NCBI GenBank assembly: GCA_030743445.1
Contig: JASLSL010000347.1
Location: forward strand, 1-13,898
Length of the DNA: 13,898 nucleotides
Source: Alphaproteobacteria bacterium
Lineage (GTDB): Bacteria > Pseudomonadota > Alphaproteobacteria > UBA8366
Direction of reading: 5' to 3'
Shown here: piece by piece, positions 1-7,718 of the stretch
How the letters are laid out: each line of letters opens with the position of its first letter
How positions within the stretch are numbered: the first letter of the stretch is position 1
Position numbers and translations under genes: made by a program
The notes under the pieces: generated by a model
The model's input: the letters and a program-made list of their open reading frames with translations, nothing else
Databases searched by the model: none
Told to the model about the DNA's origin: nothing

Positions 1-1
1 C

Positions 2-1456
2 ATCAACGGCGTGATGGTGGCGCGCGTTGCCGCCGGCCGCGGCCTCTGGGTCCGGTTGGTCGAGAAGGACGAACTTGCGAGCGGCCCCTCCTCGGCCTCG
101 CGCAAGATGTTCCACGGCGGGCTGCGCTATCTCGAACACTACGCCTTCCGCCTGGTGCGGGAATCGCTCAAGGAGCGTGAAATCCTGCTGCGCAACGCGC
201 TCCACATCATCCGGCCGATGCGGTTCATCCTGCCGAAGGTCAGGGGCGGCCGGCCGGCCTGGCTGGTCCGCATCGGTCTCTGGCTCTACGACCATCTCAT
301 CCGCCGCGTCTCGCTGCCGCGCTGCGCCGGGGTGTATTTGAGCGCCGGACCCTACTCGCAGGGATTGAAACCGGAGGTCGAACGAGGCTTCGCCTATTCC
401 GACTGCTGGGTCGACGATGCCCGCCTGGTGGTCCTGACGGCGGTCGATGCCGCGCGTCGGGGCGCCGAGATCATGCCCCGGACCCGCTGCACCGCCGCAC
501 GGCGCGACGGGCGGCGCTGGCGCGCGACGCTGGTCCATCGCGATGGCACCGCGTTCGACGTCCAGGCGCGGTCGCTGGTCAACGCGGCCGGACCCTGGGC
601 GCACGAGGTTCTGACCGACGTCGCCGGCGGCGCCACAAGGGCGCATCTGCGCCTGATCAAGGGCAGCCACATCGTCGTCCCCCGGCTCCACGAGGGCGAC
701 CACGCCTTCCTGCTCCAGAACGACGACGGCCGCGTGGTCTTCGTCATTCCGTTCGAGGGTCGCTACAGCTTGATCGGCACGACCGAGGAAACGCACGAGG
801 GTAATCCCGGACCGGTCGAGATCGAGGCGCACGAGATCGAGTACCTCTGCAATGCGGTGAACCGGTACTTCGGACGGCAGATCGGGGCGGGCGACGTGGT
901 GTGGAGCTTCGCCGGGCTCAGGCCGCTCTACGACGACGGGCACACCGATTTTGCGTCGATCACCCGCGATTACGTGCTCGAGATCGACCGGCCCGAGCAC
1001 ATGGCGCCGCTGATCTCGATCTTCGGCGGTAAGCTGACCACGGCGCGGCGGCTGGCCGAGCGCGTCGTCGGCCGCCTCGACCCGCCGTTCCTCAACCTCG
1101 CCGAGCCATGGACCGCGGACGGACTGTTGCCGGGCGGCGAAATGGGCGACTTCGCCGAATTTTTCCGCGACCTGACGCGCGACTATCCCGGTTTCGACGA
1201 CGGGGTGCTGCAGGCGCTGGCGCGTCGCCACGGCACCTATATACGGGCGATCATCGGGGGCGCGGCGTCGGAGGCCGAGCTCGGACGTCACTTCGGCGGT
1301 GGGCTCTATGCCGCCGAGGTCGACTGGCTGATGGCCGAGGAATGGGCGCGCGACCCGGAAGACGTGCTGTGGCGGCGGACCAAATGCGGGCTCGAGGTCG
1401 ACGAGGTGAGTGCTGCCGCGCTCGCCGACTACATGTTCAAGAGGCGATCCGGATAG
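2..1456 (+). CDS. glpD: Aerobic glycerol-3-phosphate dehydrogenase, 5'-truncated by the window edge
   Basis: FAD-dependent enzyme that oxidises sn-glycerol-3-phosphate to dihydroxyacetone phosphate at the inner face of the cytoplasmic membrane and passes electrons to quinone. The frame is open to the first base, so the real start lies upstream. 484 codons are visible against about 500 in the family, so only the N-terminal end of the FAD-binding glycine motif is missing. Seen directly: the rest of that motif (INGV then AAGRG), the GlpD signature SSASRKMFHGGLRYLEHY, the FGGKLTTAR segment near residue 340, and the C-terminal all-helical domain with EVDWLMAEEWARDPEDVLWR. It ends convergently with the phosphodiesterase gene, overlapping it by 28 bp. 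That neighbour makes this enzyme's substrate, and glpK about 11 kb away makes it from glycerol. The identification is secure. Confidence 0.96.
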   Translation: MNGVMVARVAAGRGLWVRLVEKDELASGPSSASRKMFHGGLRYLEHYAFRLVRESLKEREILLRNALHIIRPMRFILPKVRGGRPAWLVRIGLWLYDHLIRRVSLPRCAGVYLSAGPYSQGLKPEVERGFAYSDCWVDDARLVVLTAVDAARRGAEIMPRTRCTAARRDGRRWRATLVHRDGTAFDVQARSLVNAAGPWAHEVLTDVAGGATRAHLRLIKGSHIVVPRLHEGDHAFLLQNDDGRVVFVIPFEGRYSLIGTTEETHEGNPGPVEIEAHEIEYLCNAVNRYFGRQIGAGDVVWSFAGLRPLYDDGHTDFASITRDYVLEIDRPEHMAPLISIFGGKLTTARRLAERVVGRLDPPFLNLAEPWTADGLLPGGEMGDFAEFFRDLTRDYPGFDDGVLQALARRHGTYIRAIIGGAASEAELGRHFGGGLYAAEVDWLMAEEWARDPEDVLWRRTKCGLEVDEVSAAALADYMFKRRSG

Positions 1457-2184
1457 TCGCTAAACACGGCCTCGACACCCCAGCCGTAGAGTTCTTCCCC
1501 TCGCGCCTTCTCGTTCACCGTGTAGCACAACAAGTGATGGCCGGTGTCCAGTACCACCCGCGCGGTCGCCGCGGTCAGATGGCGCTCGGCGCAGTGAAGC
1601 AAGGTGCCGCCGAGGTCCTCGAGCCGCTCTCGCCAATCCGTCGGCACCCGGCCGACAAGCAGTGCCAGCGGCAGGCCGGGCGCCGCCTTGCGCGCCGCCG
1701 CGAGGGCGTCGGCCGAGAAGCTCGAGAGGATCGGCGTCAACAGCCCCGGCGGCCAGTCCCGCGCCGCGAGCTCGCCGACCGCGCGCCCGGTCGCCGTCTC
1801 GAAGCCCTTGGCCGGCTTGATCTCGATGTTGATGCCGAGCCCGAGCTCGGCGACGAGATCCACCGCCTCGGCCAGCGTCGGGATGCGCTCGTCGGCGAAG
1901 GTGGGGGCGAAGGCGGGGCCGAACCAGCTTCCCGCGTCGAGCGTCCGAAGCTCGGCGAGCGGAGTCTCCGAGACACGGCCCTTGCCGTCGGTCGTCCGCT
2001 CCAGGGTTTCGTCGTGGATCAGCACCGGCGCGCCGTCGCCGCTCAGCATCACGTCGACCTCGACCCAAGCGGCGCCGAGCGCCGCCGCCTTGCGCATCGA
2101 GGCCAGCGTATTCTCCGGCGCATGGCCCGCCGCACCGCGATGCCCGATGACGCGGGGCAGGGTCGGCGGTTGCGGCGCGGTCAT
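1429..2184 (-). CDS. ugpQ: Cytoplasmic glycerophosphodiester phosphodiesterase (UgpQ-like)
   Basis: Hydrolyses glycerophosphodiesters such as glycerophosphocholine to sn-glycerol-3-phosphate plus the alcohol. The 251-residue protein has the GDPD TIM-barrel motifs: HRGAAGHAPENT at 15-26 (catalytic His15), the metal ligands in VEVDV (Glu42, Asp44), IHDETLERTTDG with the second catalytic His57, and IEIKP near 120-124. There is no signal peptide, and the length matches UgpQ rather than the longer periplasmic GlpQ. The chosen ATG lies 5 nt past the antiporter stop. A GTG at 2188-2190 overlaps that stop (TAGTG) and is also possible, so the two genes look translationally coupled. Its product feeds GlpD, whose gene it meets tail to tail with a 28-bp overlap. 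The family call is firm; the symbol rests on length and cytosolic location. Confidence 0.92.
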   Translation of the reverse strand: MTAPQPPTLPRVIGHRGAAGHAPENTLASMRKAAALGAAWVEVDVMLSGDGAPVLIHDETLERTTDGKGRVSETPLAELRTLDAGSWFGPAFAPTFADERIPTLAEAVDLVAELGLGINIEIKPAKGFETATGRAVGELAARDWPPGLLTPILSSFSADALAAARKAAPGLPLALLVGRVPTDWRERLEDLGGTLLHCAERHLTAATARVVLDTGHHLLCYTVNEKARGEELYGWGVEAVFSDYPDRLLNM

Positions 2185-2189
2185 ATCCA

Positions 2190-3146
2190 CTAGAGTCGGT
2201 ACGCGATGCTCGCGATGTAGCCCGCATAGCCCGCGAGCAGCAGCAGGCCTTCGGAGCGCGCGATGCGCCAGCCGGTGATCAGGATCGGGATCAGCACGAT
2301 GGTCGAGCCCGCCATCACCCAAATGTCGATGGTCCGGATTTCCGGCGCGAAGGGCAGCGTCGTGATCAGCGATGTCGCGCCCAGGATCCCCAACACGTTG
2401 ATCATGTTGCTGCCCAGCACGTTGGCAATGGCGACGTCGCCGTGCCCGCGCAGCGCTGCCACGATCGAGGCGACCAATTCGGGCAGCGAGGTCCCGATCG
2501 CGAGGATCGTCAGGCCGATGATGTAGTCCGGCACGCCGGCCGACCGCGCGATGCCCTCGGCGCCGTCGACCAGTAGGGTGGCGCCGCCGGTCAGCCCCGC
2601 AAGGCCCGCGACCACGTAGATCAATATTCGCGCGCCGCCGATTTCCGCCACCGGGATGCCCTCGGCCTCGCGTTCGTGCAGCTCGGTGGCCGGGCTGCGG
2701 TGGCGGCGGTCCATGACATACGACCAGGCCATGAATCCAGCCAACGCCAGCAGCATCAGCAGACCCTGCCACGCGGCGGTCTCACCGGTGACGCCCAGGA
2801 TGCAGGCGATGGCGATGGCCACCACCATCATCGTTCCGTCGCGGCGCACCGCGCGCGGATCGCAGGCGAGCGGCAGGATCACCGCCGCGGCGCCGAGGAT
2901 CAGCAAGGTGTTGGAAATGTTCGAGCCGATGACGTTGCCGACGGCGAAATCCGGCTTGCCCGCGATCGTCGCGTCGATGCAGACGACGAGTTCCGGCAGC
3001 GAGGTGCCGAGGCCGACCACGGTCATGCCGATTACCGCGGGCGAGACGTTGAGGGATCGGGCCAGGCCGATGGCGCCGCGCAGGGTCGCCTCGCCGGCAA
3101 TCAACAGGATCGCGAGACCGGAGATGACGAAGAAGATATCGACCAC
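2190..3146 (-). CDS. Calcium/sodium antiporter, CaCA family (YrbG-like)
   Basis: Inner-membrane cation antiporter expected to exchange Ca2+ for Na+ or H+. The 318 residues are almost all hydrophobic helices and carry two inverted alpha repeats, the hallmark of the Na+/Ca2+ exchanger superfamily. Repeat 1 has GLGTSLPELV (about 45-54) followed by GNVIGSNISNTLLILG. Repeat 2 has AIGTSLPELV (about 216-225) followed by ANVLGSNMINVLGILG. The acidic residue of each GTSLPE and the asparagines of GSN are the known ion ligands. A charged cytoplasmic loop (about 145-172) separates the halves. The start is a GTG; no better start or strong ribosome site is visible upstream. It is first in a two-gene minus-strand unit with the phosphodiesterase and divergent from the phosphate symporter. 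Family certain; ion specificity inferred. Confidence 0.93.
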   Translation of the reverse strand: MVDIFFVISGLAILLIAGEATLRGAIGLARSLNVSPAVIGMTVVGLGTSLPELVVCIDATIAGKPDFAVGNVIGSNISNTLLILGAAAVILPLACDPRAVRRDGTMMVVAIAIACILGVTGETAAWQGLLMLLALAGFMAWSYVMDRRHRSPATELHEREAEGIPVAEIGGARILIYVVAGLAGLTGGATLLVDGAEGIARSAGVPDYIIGLTILAIGTSLPELVASIVAALRGHGDVAIANVLGSNMINVLGILGATSLITTLPFAPEIRTIDIWVMAGSTIVLIPILITGWRIARSEGLLLLAGYAGYIASIAYRL

Positions 3147-3359
3147 TAAATCGATCCGCTGACACGAGGTTACGGTTGTTTGCGCCGGCCCGGACGCCCG
3201 CCCCTATACGCTGTCGGCGATGGCCAAGGCAAGCTGGGGCAGCGCCACGCCGGGACAAGCTCGTTTTCCAGTGCGCCACAATACAGTACCATTCCGACCG
3301 TCTACGAAATTCGTGGTGTTCGGCCGAACTCGCGGGTTCGCGCCGTGGCCGGAAGCGCT

Positions 3360-5036
3360 GTGGGAGGTCGAGCCATTTCCGCGACGCTCGTATTGTTGAA
3401 CATGTTGGGCGCGATCGCGCTGTTGTTGTGGGGCATGCGCATGGTCCGCACCGGCGTGACCCGCGCCTACGGCAGCAGCCTGCGGACCGTTCTCGGTCGG
3501 CATCTCGACAACCGCTTCACCGCGTTCTTCTCGGGCCTGGGGATCACCGCGGTCCTGCAAAGCAGCACCGCGACCTGCCTGATGACCGCGTCCTTCGCGA
3601 GCCGCGGCCTGGTCGCGACCACCGCCGCCCTCGCGGTGATGTTGGGGGCGGACGTCGGCACGACCCTGGTGGCGCAAGTCTTCACGTTGGATATCTCGTG
3701 GCTCTCGCCGGTGTTCATCGTCGCCGGGCTGATCGCCTTCCATGGCGGCCGCCGCAAGCGGATCAAGGATCTCGGCCGGCTCGGCATCGGGCTCGGGTTG
3801 ATGCTGCTGGCGCTGAAGCTCCTCGTCGGCGGGTCCGAGCCGATCCGCGAGTCCGAGACCGTGCTTGTGGTCGTCACGTCGTTGGCCGAGGAGCCGGTGC
3901 TCGCGATCCTGGTTGCCGCACTTCTGACCTGGCTCGCGCATTCCAGCCTCGCCGTCGTGTTGCTGATCTGCTCGATGGTCGGCGCCGGCGCGGTGCCGCT
4001 CGCCCTCGCCCTGCCGCTGGTGCTCGGCGCCAATCTCGGCGGCACCATGCCGCCGGTCACGGCGACGCTGGCCTCCGCACCCGTGGCCCGGCGGGTGGCG
4101 CTCGGCAACGTGATCTTCAAGCTCGCCGGCTGTATCGCCATCCTGCCGGTATTGCAGGTGGCGGGCGGATGGATCGCCGTCCTCGATTCCGACCCGGTGC
4201 GCCAGGTGGTGAATTTCCACACCGCGTTCAATGTGGCGCTCGCGCTCGTCTTCATCCTGTTGACCGACCTGGTCACGAGGCTGACCGAGCGCTTCCTGCC
4301 CGACCGGGCGGCGGTCGAGGACGAAGCGACGCCCCGCTATCTCGATCCCGCGGCCCGGGCCGAGCCGGCGATAGCACTCGCGTGTGCCGCCCGCGAGACC
4401 CTGCGTATGGCCGATACGCTCGATGTCATGCTCGGCCAGTCGATCGAGGTGCTGAAGGACAACGACCGCGACCGGCTCGATCGCGTCTCCGAGATGGACG
4501 ATACGGTCGACAGCCTGTATGAGGCGATCAAGCTCTACCTCACCGACGTCAGCCGCGAGCCGCTCGAGGAAGAGGAGAGCCGCCGGTGCAGCGACATCAT
4601 GGCGTTCATGACCAACCTCGAGCATATCGGCGACATCGTCGACAAGAACCTGATGGAGCTGGCGGCCAAGAAGATCAAATACCAACTCCAATTCTCCGGC
4701 GAGGGACTGGCCGAGATCGAGACCCTGCACGGCCGCGTCCGCGACAACCTGCAGCTCGCGACCAGCGTCTTCGTTTCCGGCGATCAGCGGCTCGCCCGCA
4801 AGCTGTTGCAGGAGAAGGACCACTTCCGCGACCTCGAGCGCGGGGCGGCGGAGAGCCACCACGAACGCCTGAAGGACGGCGTGCGCGAGACGATCGAGAC
4901 TTCTTCCCTGCATCTCGACATCTTGCGCGACCTGAAGCGCATCAACAGTCACATCACGTCCGCCGCCTATCCGATCCTGGAAGAGGCGGGCGAGCTGCGC
5001 CCATCGCGTTTGCGAATGCCCGAATCGGAGGCCTAG
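3360..5036 (+). CDS. Na+/phosphate cotransporter with C-terminal PhoU-like domain (NptA/YjbB type)
   Basis: Membrane symporter of the Na/Pi-cotransporter II family, expected to move inorganic phosphate coupled to Na+. Numbering from ISATL, it has two homologous transport halves. The first holds LQSSTAT (61-67) and GADVGTT (91-97); the second holds AHSSLA (188-193) and GANLGGT (218-224). Residues from about 335 to 553 form a soluble helical PhoU-like domain. The start is uncertain. A GTG at 3360 is used here as a conventional start, but the best ribosome site, GGAGGT at 3363-3368, is spaced 6 nt before an ATT at 3375, exactly where I expect homologues to begin (xSATLVLLN). Upstream residues in the open frame look non-coding. 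Its stop shares CTAG with the stop of the opposing Hpt gene. Confidence 0.9.
   Translation: MGGRAISATLVLLNMLGAIALLLWGMRMVRTGVTRAYGSSLRTVLGRHLDNRFTAFFSGLGITAVLQSSTATCLMTASFASRGLVATTAALAVMLGADVGTTLVAQVFTLDISWLSPVFIVAGLIAFHGGRRKRIKDLGRLGIGLGLMLLALKLLVGGSEPIRESETVLVVVTSLAEEPVLAILVAALLTWLAHSSLAVVLLICSMVGAGAVPLALALPLVLGANLGGTMPPVTATLASAPVARRVALGNVIFKLAGCIAILPVLQVAGGWIAVLDSDPVRQVVNFHTAFNVALALVFILLTDLVTRLTERFLPDRAAVEDEATPRYLDPAARAEPAIALACAARETLRMADTLDVMLGQSIEVLKDNDRDRLDRVSEMDDTVDSLYEAIKLYLTDVSREPLEEEESRRCSDIMAFMTNLEHIGDIVDKNLMELAAKKIKYQLQFSGEGLAEIETLHGRVRDNLQLATSVFVSGDQRLARKLLQEKDHFRDLERGAAESHHERLKDGVRETIETSSLHLDILRDLKRINSHITSAAYPILEEAGELRPSRLRMPESEA
3363..3368 (+). promoter_or_regulatory. Shine-Dalgarno GGAGGT that favours an ATT start for the phosphate symporter
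   Basis: GGAGGT is followed by six bases (CGAGCC) and then ATT at 3375-3377, in frame with the symporter. A GTG three bases ahead of GGAGGT cannot use it, and the next ATG is 9 codons further, inside the first membrane helix. Spacing and family N-terminus both favour ATT, a rare start codon known from infC. Confidence 0.45.
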
Positions 5037-5449
5037 GCCGGCTTCGGGCCCTTGAGGCTTTCGGCCGCCGCATGCAGTCGGCCGACTAATCGCTCGACCT
5101 CGGACCGCATGCCCTCTTCGCCGCCGTCGATCAGGCCGGCGCAGACGATTTCGAGCGACTCGGCCGTCTCGCCGATGTCCGCGAATCCGAAACTGCTGGC
5201 CGTGCCGGCGATTCTATGGGCGAGCGCGCGAAGGGGTTCGATTCGCTCCTCGGCGGAGGTCCAGTCGACGTTGCGGGTCAGTTCCACGATCTCGTCGAGC
5301 CAATTGGCGAGCTCCACGCGGAAATCGTTATAAATGCGCCGGAACTCGGGGTCGTTGGCAAGCAGGTCCTCGACCGTGGACTTGCCGCCGCCGTTGTCGC
5401 CGTCATTCGCCAACGTCCCGCCCCACGAGTTGGGATTCCCCTCCACCAC
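5033..5449 (-). CDS. Small Hpt-domain phosphotransfer protein
   Basis: A 138-residue protein whose central part (about 36-130) reads as a histidine phosphotransfer domain: an all-alpha protein that accepts a phosphoryl group on histidine and hands it to a response-regulator aspartate. The phosphoacceptor motif is AHRIAGTASSFGF, with His78 as the likely acceptor; Ala stands where many Hpt domains have Lys before the Gly. The first ~25 residues are Gly/Asn/Asp-rich and low in complexity. The start is the first of two tandem GTG codons and is uncertain; a start nearer residue 24 would still give a complete domain. No kinase or receiver gene lies in the window, so it is an orphan Hpt with a partner elsewhere. 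It lies tail to tail with the phosphate symporter, sharing a CTAG stop. Confidence 0.82.
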   Translation of the reverse strand: MVEGNPNSWGGTLANDGDNGGGKSTVEDLLANDPEFRRIYNDFRVELANWLDEIVELTRNVDWTSAEERIEPLRALAHRIAGTASSFGFADIGETAESLEIVCAGLIDGGEEGMRSEVERLVGRLHAAAESLKGPKPA

Positions 5450-5609
5450 CCGCGCGTGCTGCCGACTGGGTTCTGTCCGGTGCCGGTATTCGCTGGTAGG
5501 CTAGCAAATGACGTCAGCCGGCACATCTATTTCGACCACGCTGGTCTTTCTCGCGGGCGGCGAGCCAGCGCGTCGGCTCGGATCGAACCACGTCGATTGG
5601 ACAAAAAGT

Positions 5610-6617
5610 ATGTCGGGAACGACTGCCTCGAGGCTCGCCTGCGTACTTGCGATCGCAACCATAATTCATGTCCATCCCGCGTCGCCGGCGGAACTTCCGC
5701 CGGACTATGTTTCTATCGTTGACAACAAGCTCCAACTCGCGCGGTCGTTGACGCGACCGATCGCCAGGTGTTTCCGGCGTGGGGACACGAACCATCCCGT
5801 ATTTCACGGCTGTATCGACTGGCATTCGGCTGTCCACGCGGCGTGGGCGTTGACCGCCTATACCAGAGCCACCGGGGATCGGCGATATGTCGATCTTATT
5901 CGCGAAACCTTGCGGCCGGATTTGGTAGAGGTCGAACGGCAAACGCTTCACAAGAACAAGGGCTTTGAAATGCCGTATGGCCGGGCATGGTTCCTGCGGC
6001 TGGCGATCGATTACAGAAGAACTTTCCAGTCCGACCTTCTGACGCCGTTTGCAGACCAGGTCGCCGAAAGCCTGGTTTCCTACTACGCCCGCCGTGCACC
6101 GATCCCATTCTCGCGATCGTACGACAACGCCGCATGGGCGTTGCTGAACCTATTGGATTACGCCATGGAACGCCGAAACGCGCCCATGGTGATAGGGGTC
6201 GACAGGTTGACGCGAAGGCATTTCCTCGAAGATCGCAAGGCCTGTCCCATCGACGACGAAGGATCCACGTTCATGGCGGTTTGCCTGAACTGGGCCTGGC
6301 TGGTTTCCCGAATACTTCCGCGCGACGAATTTCTGGGTTGGCTACCGGATTTTCTGCCGTCCGTCGAGGGGTTTCGCCCGGTCAAATCCCCGCGCAACGC
6401 GCACGAGTACGGGATGAACTTCAGCCGCGCATGGGGCCTGTGGGAATTGCATTCGGTCACGAAGAATTGGAAATACCTGAGACTCTTCGCGGCCCATTTC
6501 GCCCAGGCCTACAACGATCCGGAAAACTGGGACGGCGACTATGGAAAAGTCGGGCATTGGGTCTCCCAGTTCGGCATGTTCGCGCTCCTGCCCGTGTTCG
6601 GCCCGGGGTATCGATAG
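5610..6617 (+). CDS. Exported DUF2891 family protein, function unknown
   Basis: 335-residue protein of the DUF2891 family. Family marks seen are NHPVFHGCIDWHSAVH at 61-76 and GFEMPYGRAWFL at 118-129, with further conserved-looking Trp and His residues toward the C-terminus (GHWVSQFGMFALL). Members are thought from sequence to form an alpha-helical toroid like some glycoside-processing enzymes, but I know of no established reaction. The N-terminus looks like a signal peptide: a hydrophobic run (LACVLAIATII) ending in ASPA before ELPP, so the protein is probably periplasmic. The ATG at 5610 fits that signal. An in-frame ATG at 5508 has a GGTAGG seven bases upstream and would add 34 polar residues, so it is less likely. 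It converges with the SMP-30-like gene across 17 bp, and both appear exported. Confidence 0.85.
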   Translation: MSGTTASRLACVLAIATIIHVHPASPAELPPDYVSIVDNKLQLARSLTRPIARCFRRGDTNHPVFHGCIDWHSAVHAAWALTAYTRATGDRRYVDLIRETLRPDLVEVERQTLHKNKGFEMPYGRAWFLRLAIDYRRTFQSDLLTPFADQVAESLVSYYARRAPIPFSRSYDNAAWALLNLLDYAMERRNAPMVIGVDRLTRRHFLEDRKACPIDDEGSTFMAVCLNWAWLVSRILPRDEFLGWLPDFLPSVEGFRPVKSPRNAHEYGMNFSRAWGLWELHSVTKNWKYLRLFAAHFAQAYNDPENWDGDYGKVGHWVSQFGMFALLPVFGPGYR

Positions 6618-6634
6618 CGCCGATCGCGCTTCGT

Positions 6635-7651
6635 TCAGGGCGAGGCGCGCTTGATCCCGTGGATCGGATTTTCAAGCCGCTCGACCCGTCCGGGAAAGGG
6701 GAATGCGATATTGTTCGATGCCCCGGTAAGGACGAGCCAGCGCTCGGTATCGTCCAAGGCGATGTTGGTCAGGAATTGCTGGGAAAACCTGACGGTGCCG
6801 ATCAGCTTCTTCGCCGGGCTCAAGATGAGAACGCGACCCGCACCGTACTCGCAGATGTAAAGGTTTCCCTTTCGGTCGATTTCCAGGCCATCGGGACCGG
6901 CGTGATCGTATCGAAGGTCCGCGGCGGGTGCTACGGCATCGAGCCGAACATATGGCTTGCCCTCGGCGAGGGATCCGTCCGGCCGGATTTCGAATTCCAG
7001 GACACGCCGCGCCAGATGCTCGCTGACCAGCAATTTTCTGCCGCCCTCCGCGAGCACCACGCCGTTGGAATACCATAGACCCGATGCAACCCTGCGGATG
7101 CGGCCTGCCGCGGACAGGTAGTAGACGCTGCCGGTGTGCGGCGCCATGTTGTCGAATTGACCCGATGCGGTGAAATAAACGCCGCCTTTGTCGTCGGCGT
7201 GAGAATCGTTTGGATTGGTAAAGCCGGCTCCCCCCTCGTCCGCCTCGAATGCCCGTACGGTCCGCCCGGCGGCATCGACGTGAACCAGTTTGTTGGAATA
7301 ATGGCAAAATACGACGAAGCCATTACCCGCATAGGCAGCGATCGATGTCGGGCCGCACCCCGGTTGCCGCCAGAAGACCATGTTGGTTCCGTTCCAGCGA
7401 ACGATCCGGTGCATCGGCATTTCGGCGTAATATAAATCGCCGTCCCGCCACAATGGACCTTCGGGATAGAACGCAAGCTCATTGATGATGGATTTGCCCG
7501 ATTCAGCCGGCGCGGCGCCCATCGACATGACCACGCAGGCGACGATCATGGCGAAGACGCCGATCGCCGGCCTGACCCTAGTTCTCCACCAAGTCCGCAC
7601 GGCGTCGGGTTGCCGGACGAGCGCACGGGAAAAATTATTAAAGCGCCGCAT
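6635..7651 (-). CDS. Exported SMP-30/gluconolactonase-like beta-propeller protein
   Basis: 338-residue six-bladed-propeller protein of the SMP-30/gluconolactonase/LRE family, which hydrolyses sugar lactones or other esters using one divalent metal. The expected metal and substrate ligands are all present: Glu64 in YPEGPLW, Asn148 in NPNDSHAD, Asn196 in YSNGVVL and Asp254 in GPDGLEID. Blade-like segments such as KGGVYFTASGQF and KGNLYICEYG support the fold. An Arg-rich N-terminus followed by a hydrophobic run (about 28-46) and GAAPAES suggests export. The ATG at 7651 is preferred. A TTG eight codons upstream would leave almost no leader after the predicted promoter. The gene is divergent from the membrane-anchored protein gene across a 67-bp gap with a perfect palindrome. 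Substrate unknown; a strictosidine-synthase-like esterase is an alternative reading. Confidence 0.85.
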   Translation of the reverse strand: MRRFNNFSRALVRQPDAVRTWWRTRVRPAIGVFAMIVACVVMSMGAAPAESGKSIINELAFYPEGPLWRDGDLYYAEMPMHRIVRWNGTNMVFWRQPGCGPTSIAAYAGNGFVVFCHYSNKLVHVDAAGRTVRAFEADEGGAGFTNPNDSHADDKGGVYFTASGQFDNMAPHTGSVYYLSAAGRIRRVASGLWYSNGVVLAEGGRKLLVSEHLARRVLEFEIRPDGSLAEGKPYVRLDAVAPAADLRYDHAGPDGLEIDRKGNLYICEYGAGRVLILSPAKKLIGTVRFSQQFLTNIALDDTERWLVLTGASNNIAFPFPGRVERLENPIHGIKRASP

Positions 7652-7682
7652 CTTCGCCAAAGGGTAGAAATTCAAGTCCGCA

Positions 7683-7698
7683 TGGGATTATAATCCCA
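7683..7698. promoter_or_regulatory. Perfect 16-bp palindrome with TATAAT on both strands: bidirectional promoter/operator
   Basis: TGGGATTATAATCCCA reads the same on both strands. The plus strand carries a consensus -10 box TATAAT at 7689-7694 and the minus strand the same box at 7692-7687. Predicted starts near 7701 (+) and 7680 (-) give leaders of about 18 and 29 bases to the two flanking ATG codons. No good -35 box is seen on either side, which suggests an activator or a regulator binding the palindrome. No T-run follows it, so a terminator is unlikely. Confidence 0.55.
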
Positions 7699-7718
7699 GA
7701 CAATAAGGTGTGGGCGCG

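Noticed and set aside
1108..2193. 361-codon plus-strand frame bridging the ends of glpD and the phosphodiesterase gene
   Set aside because: Shadow of two real genes; Arg-rich and without family features.
3147..3359. Sigma70-type promoters in the divergent gap between antiporter and symporter genes
   Set aside because: Boxes such as TTGTTT and TATACG are present but wrongly spaced (about 23 bases); nothing firm enough to annotate.
3204..4952. 582-codon open frame antisense to the phosphate symporter
   Set aside because: The translation is Arg/His/Gln/Asp-rich with no domain or membrane pattern. It mirrors codon bias of a GC-rich gene on the other strand, whose product is clearly a transporter.
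5509..5516. 8-bp palindrome TGACGTCA upstream of the DUF2891 gene
   Set aside because: Short enough to arise by chance, with no promoter boxes placed around it and no second copy noticed.
5987..7078. 363-codon plus-strand frame crossing the DUF2891 and SMP-30-like genes
   Set aside because: It spans two genes with good family motifs on their own frames and has no coherent protein character.
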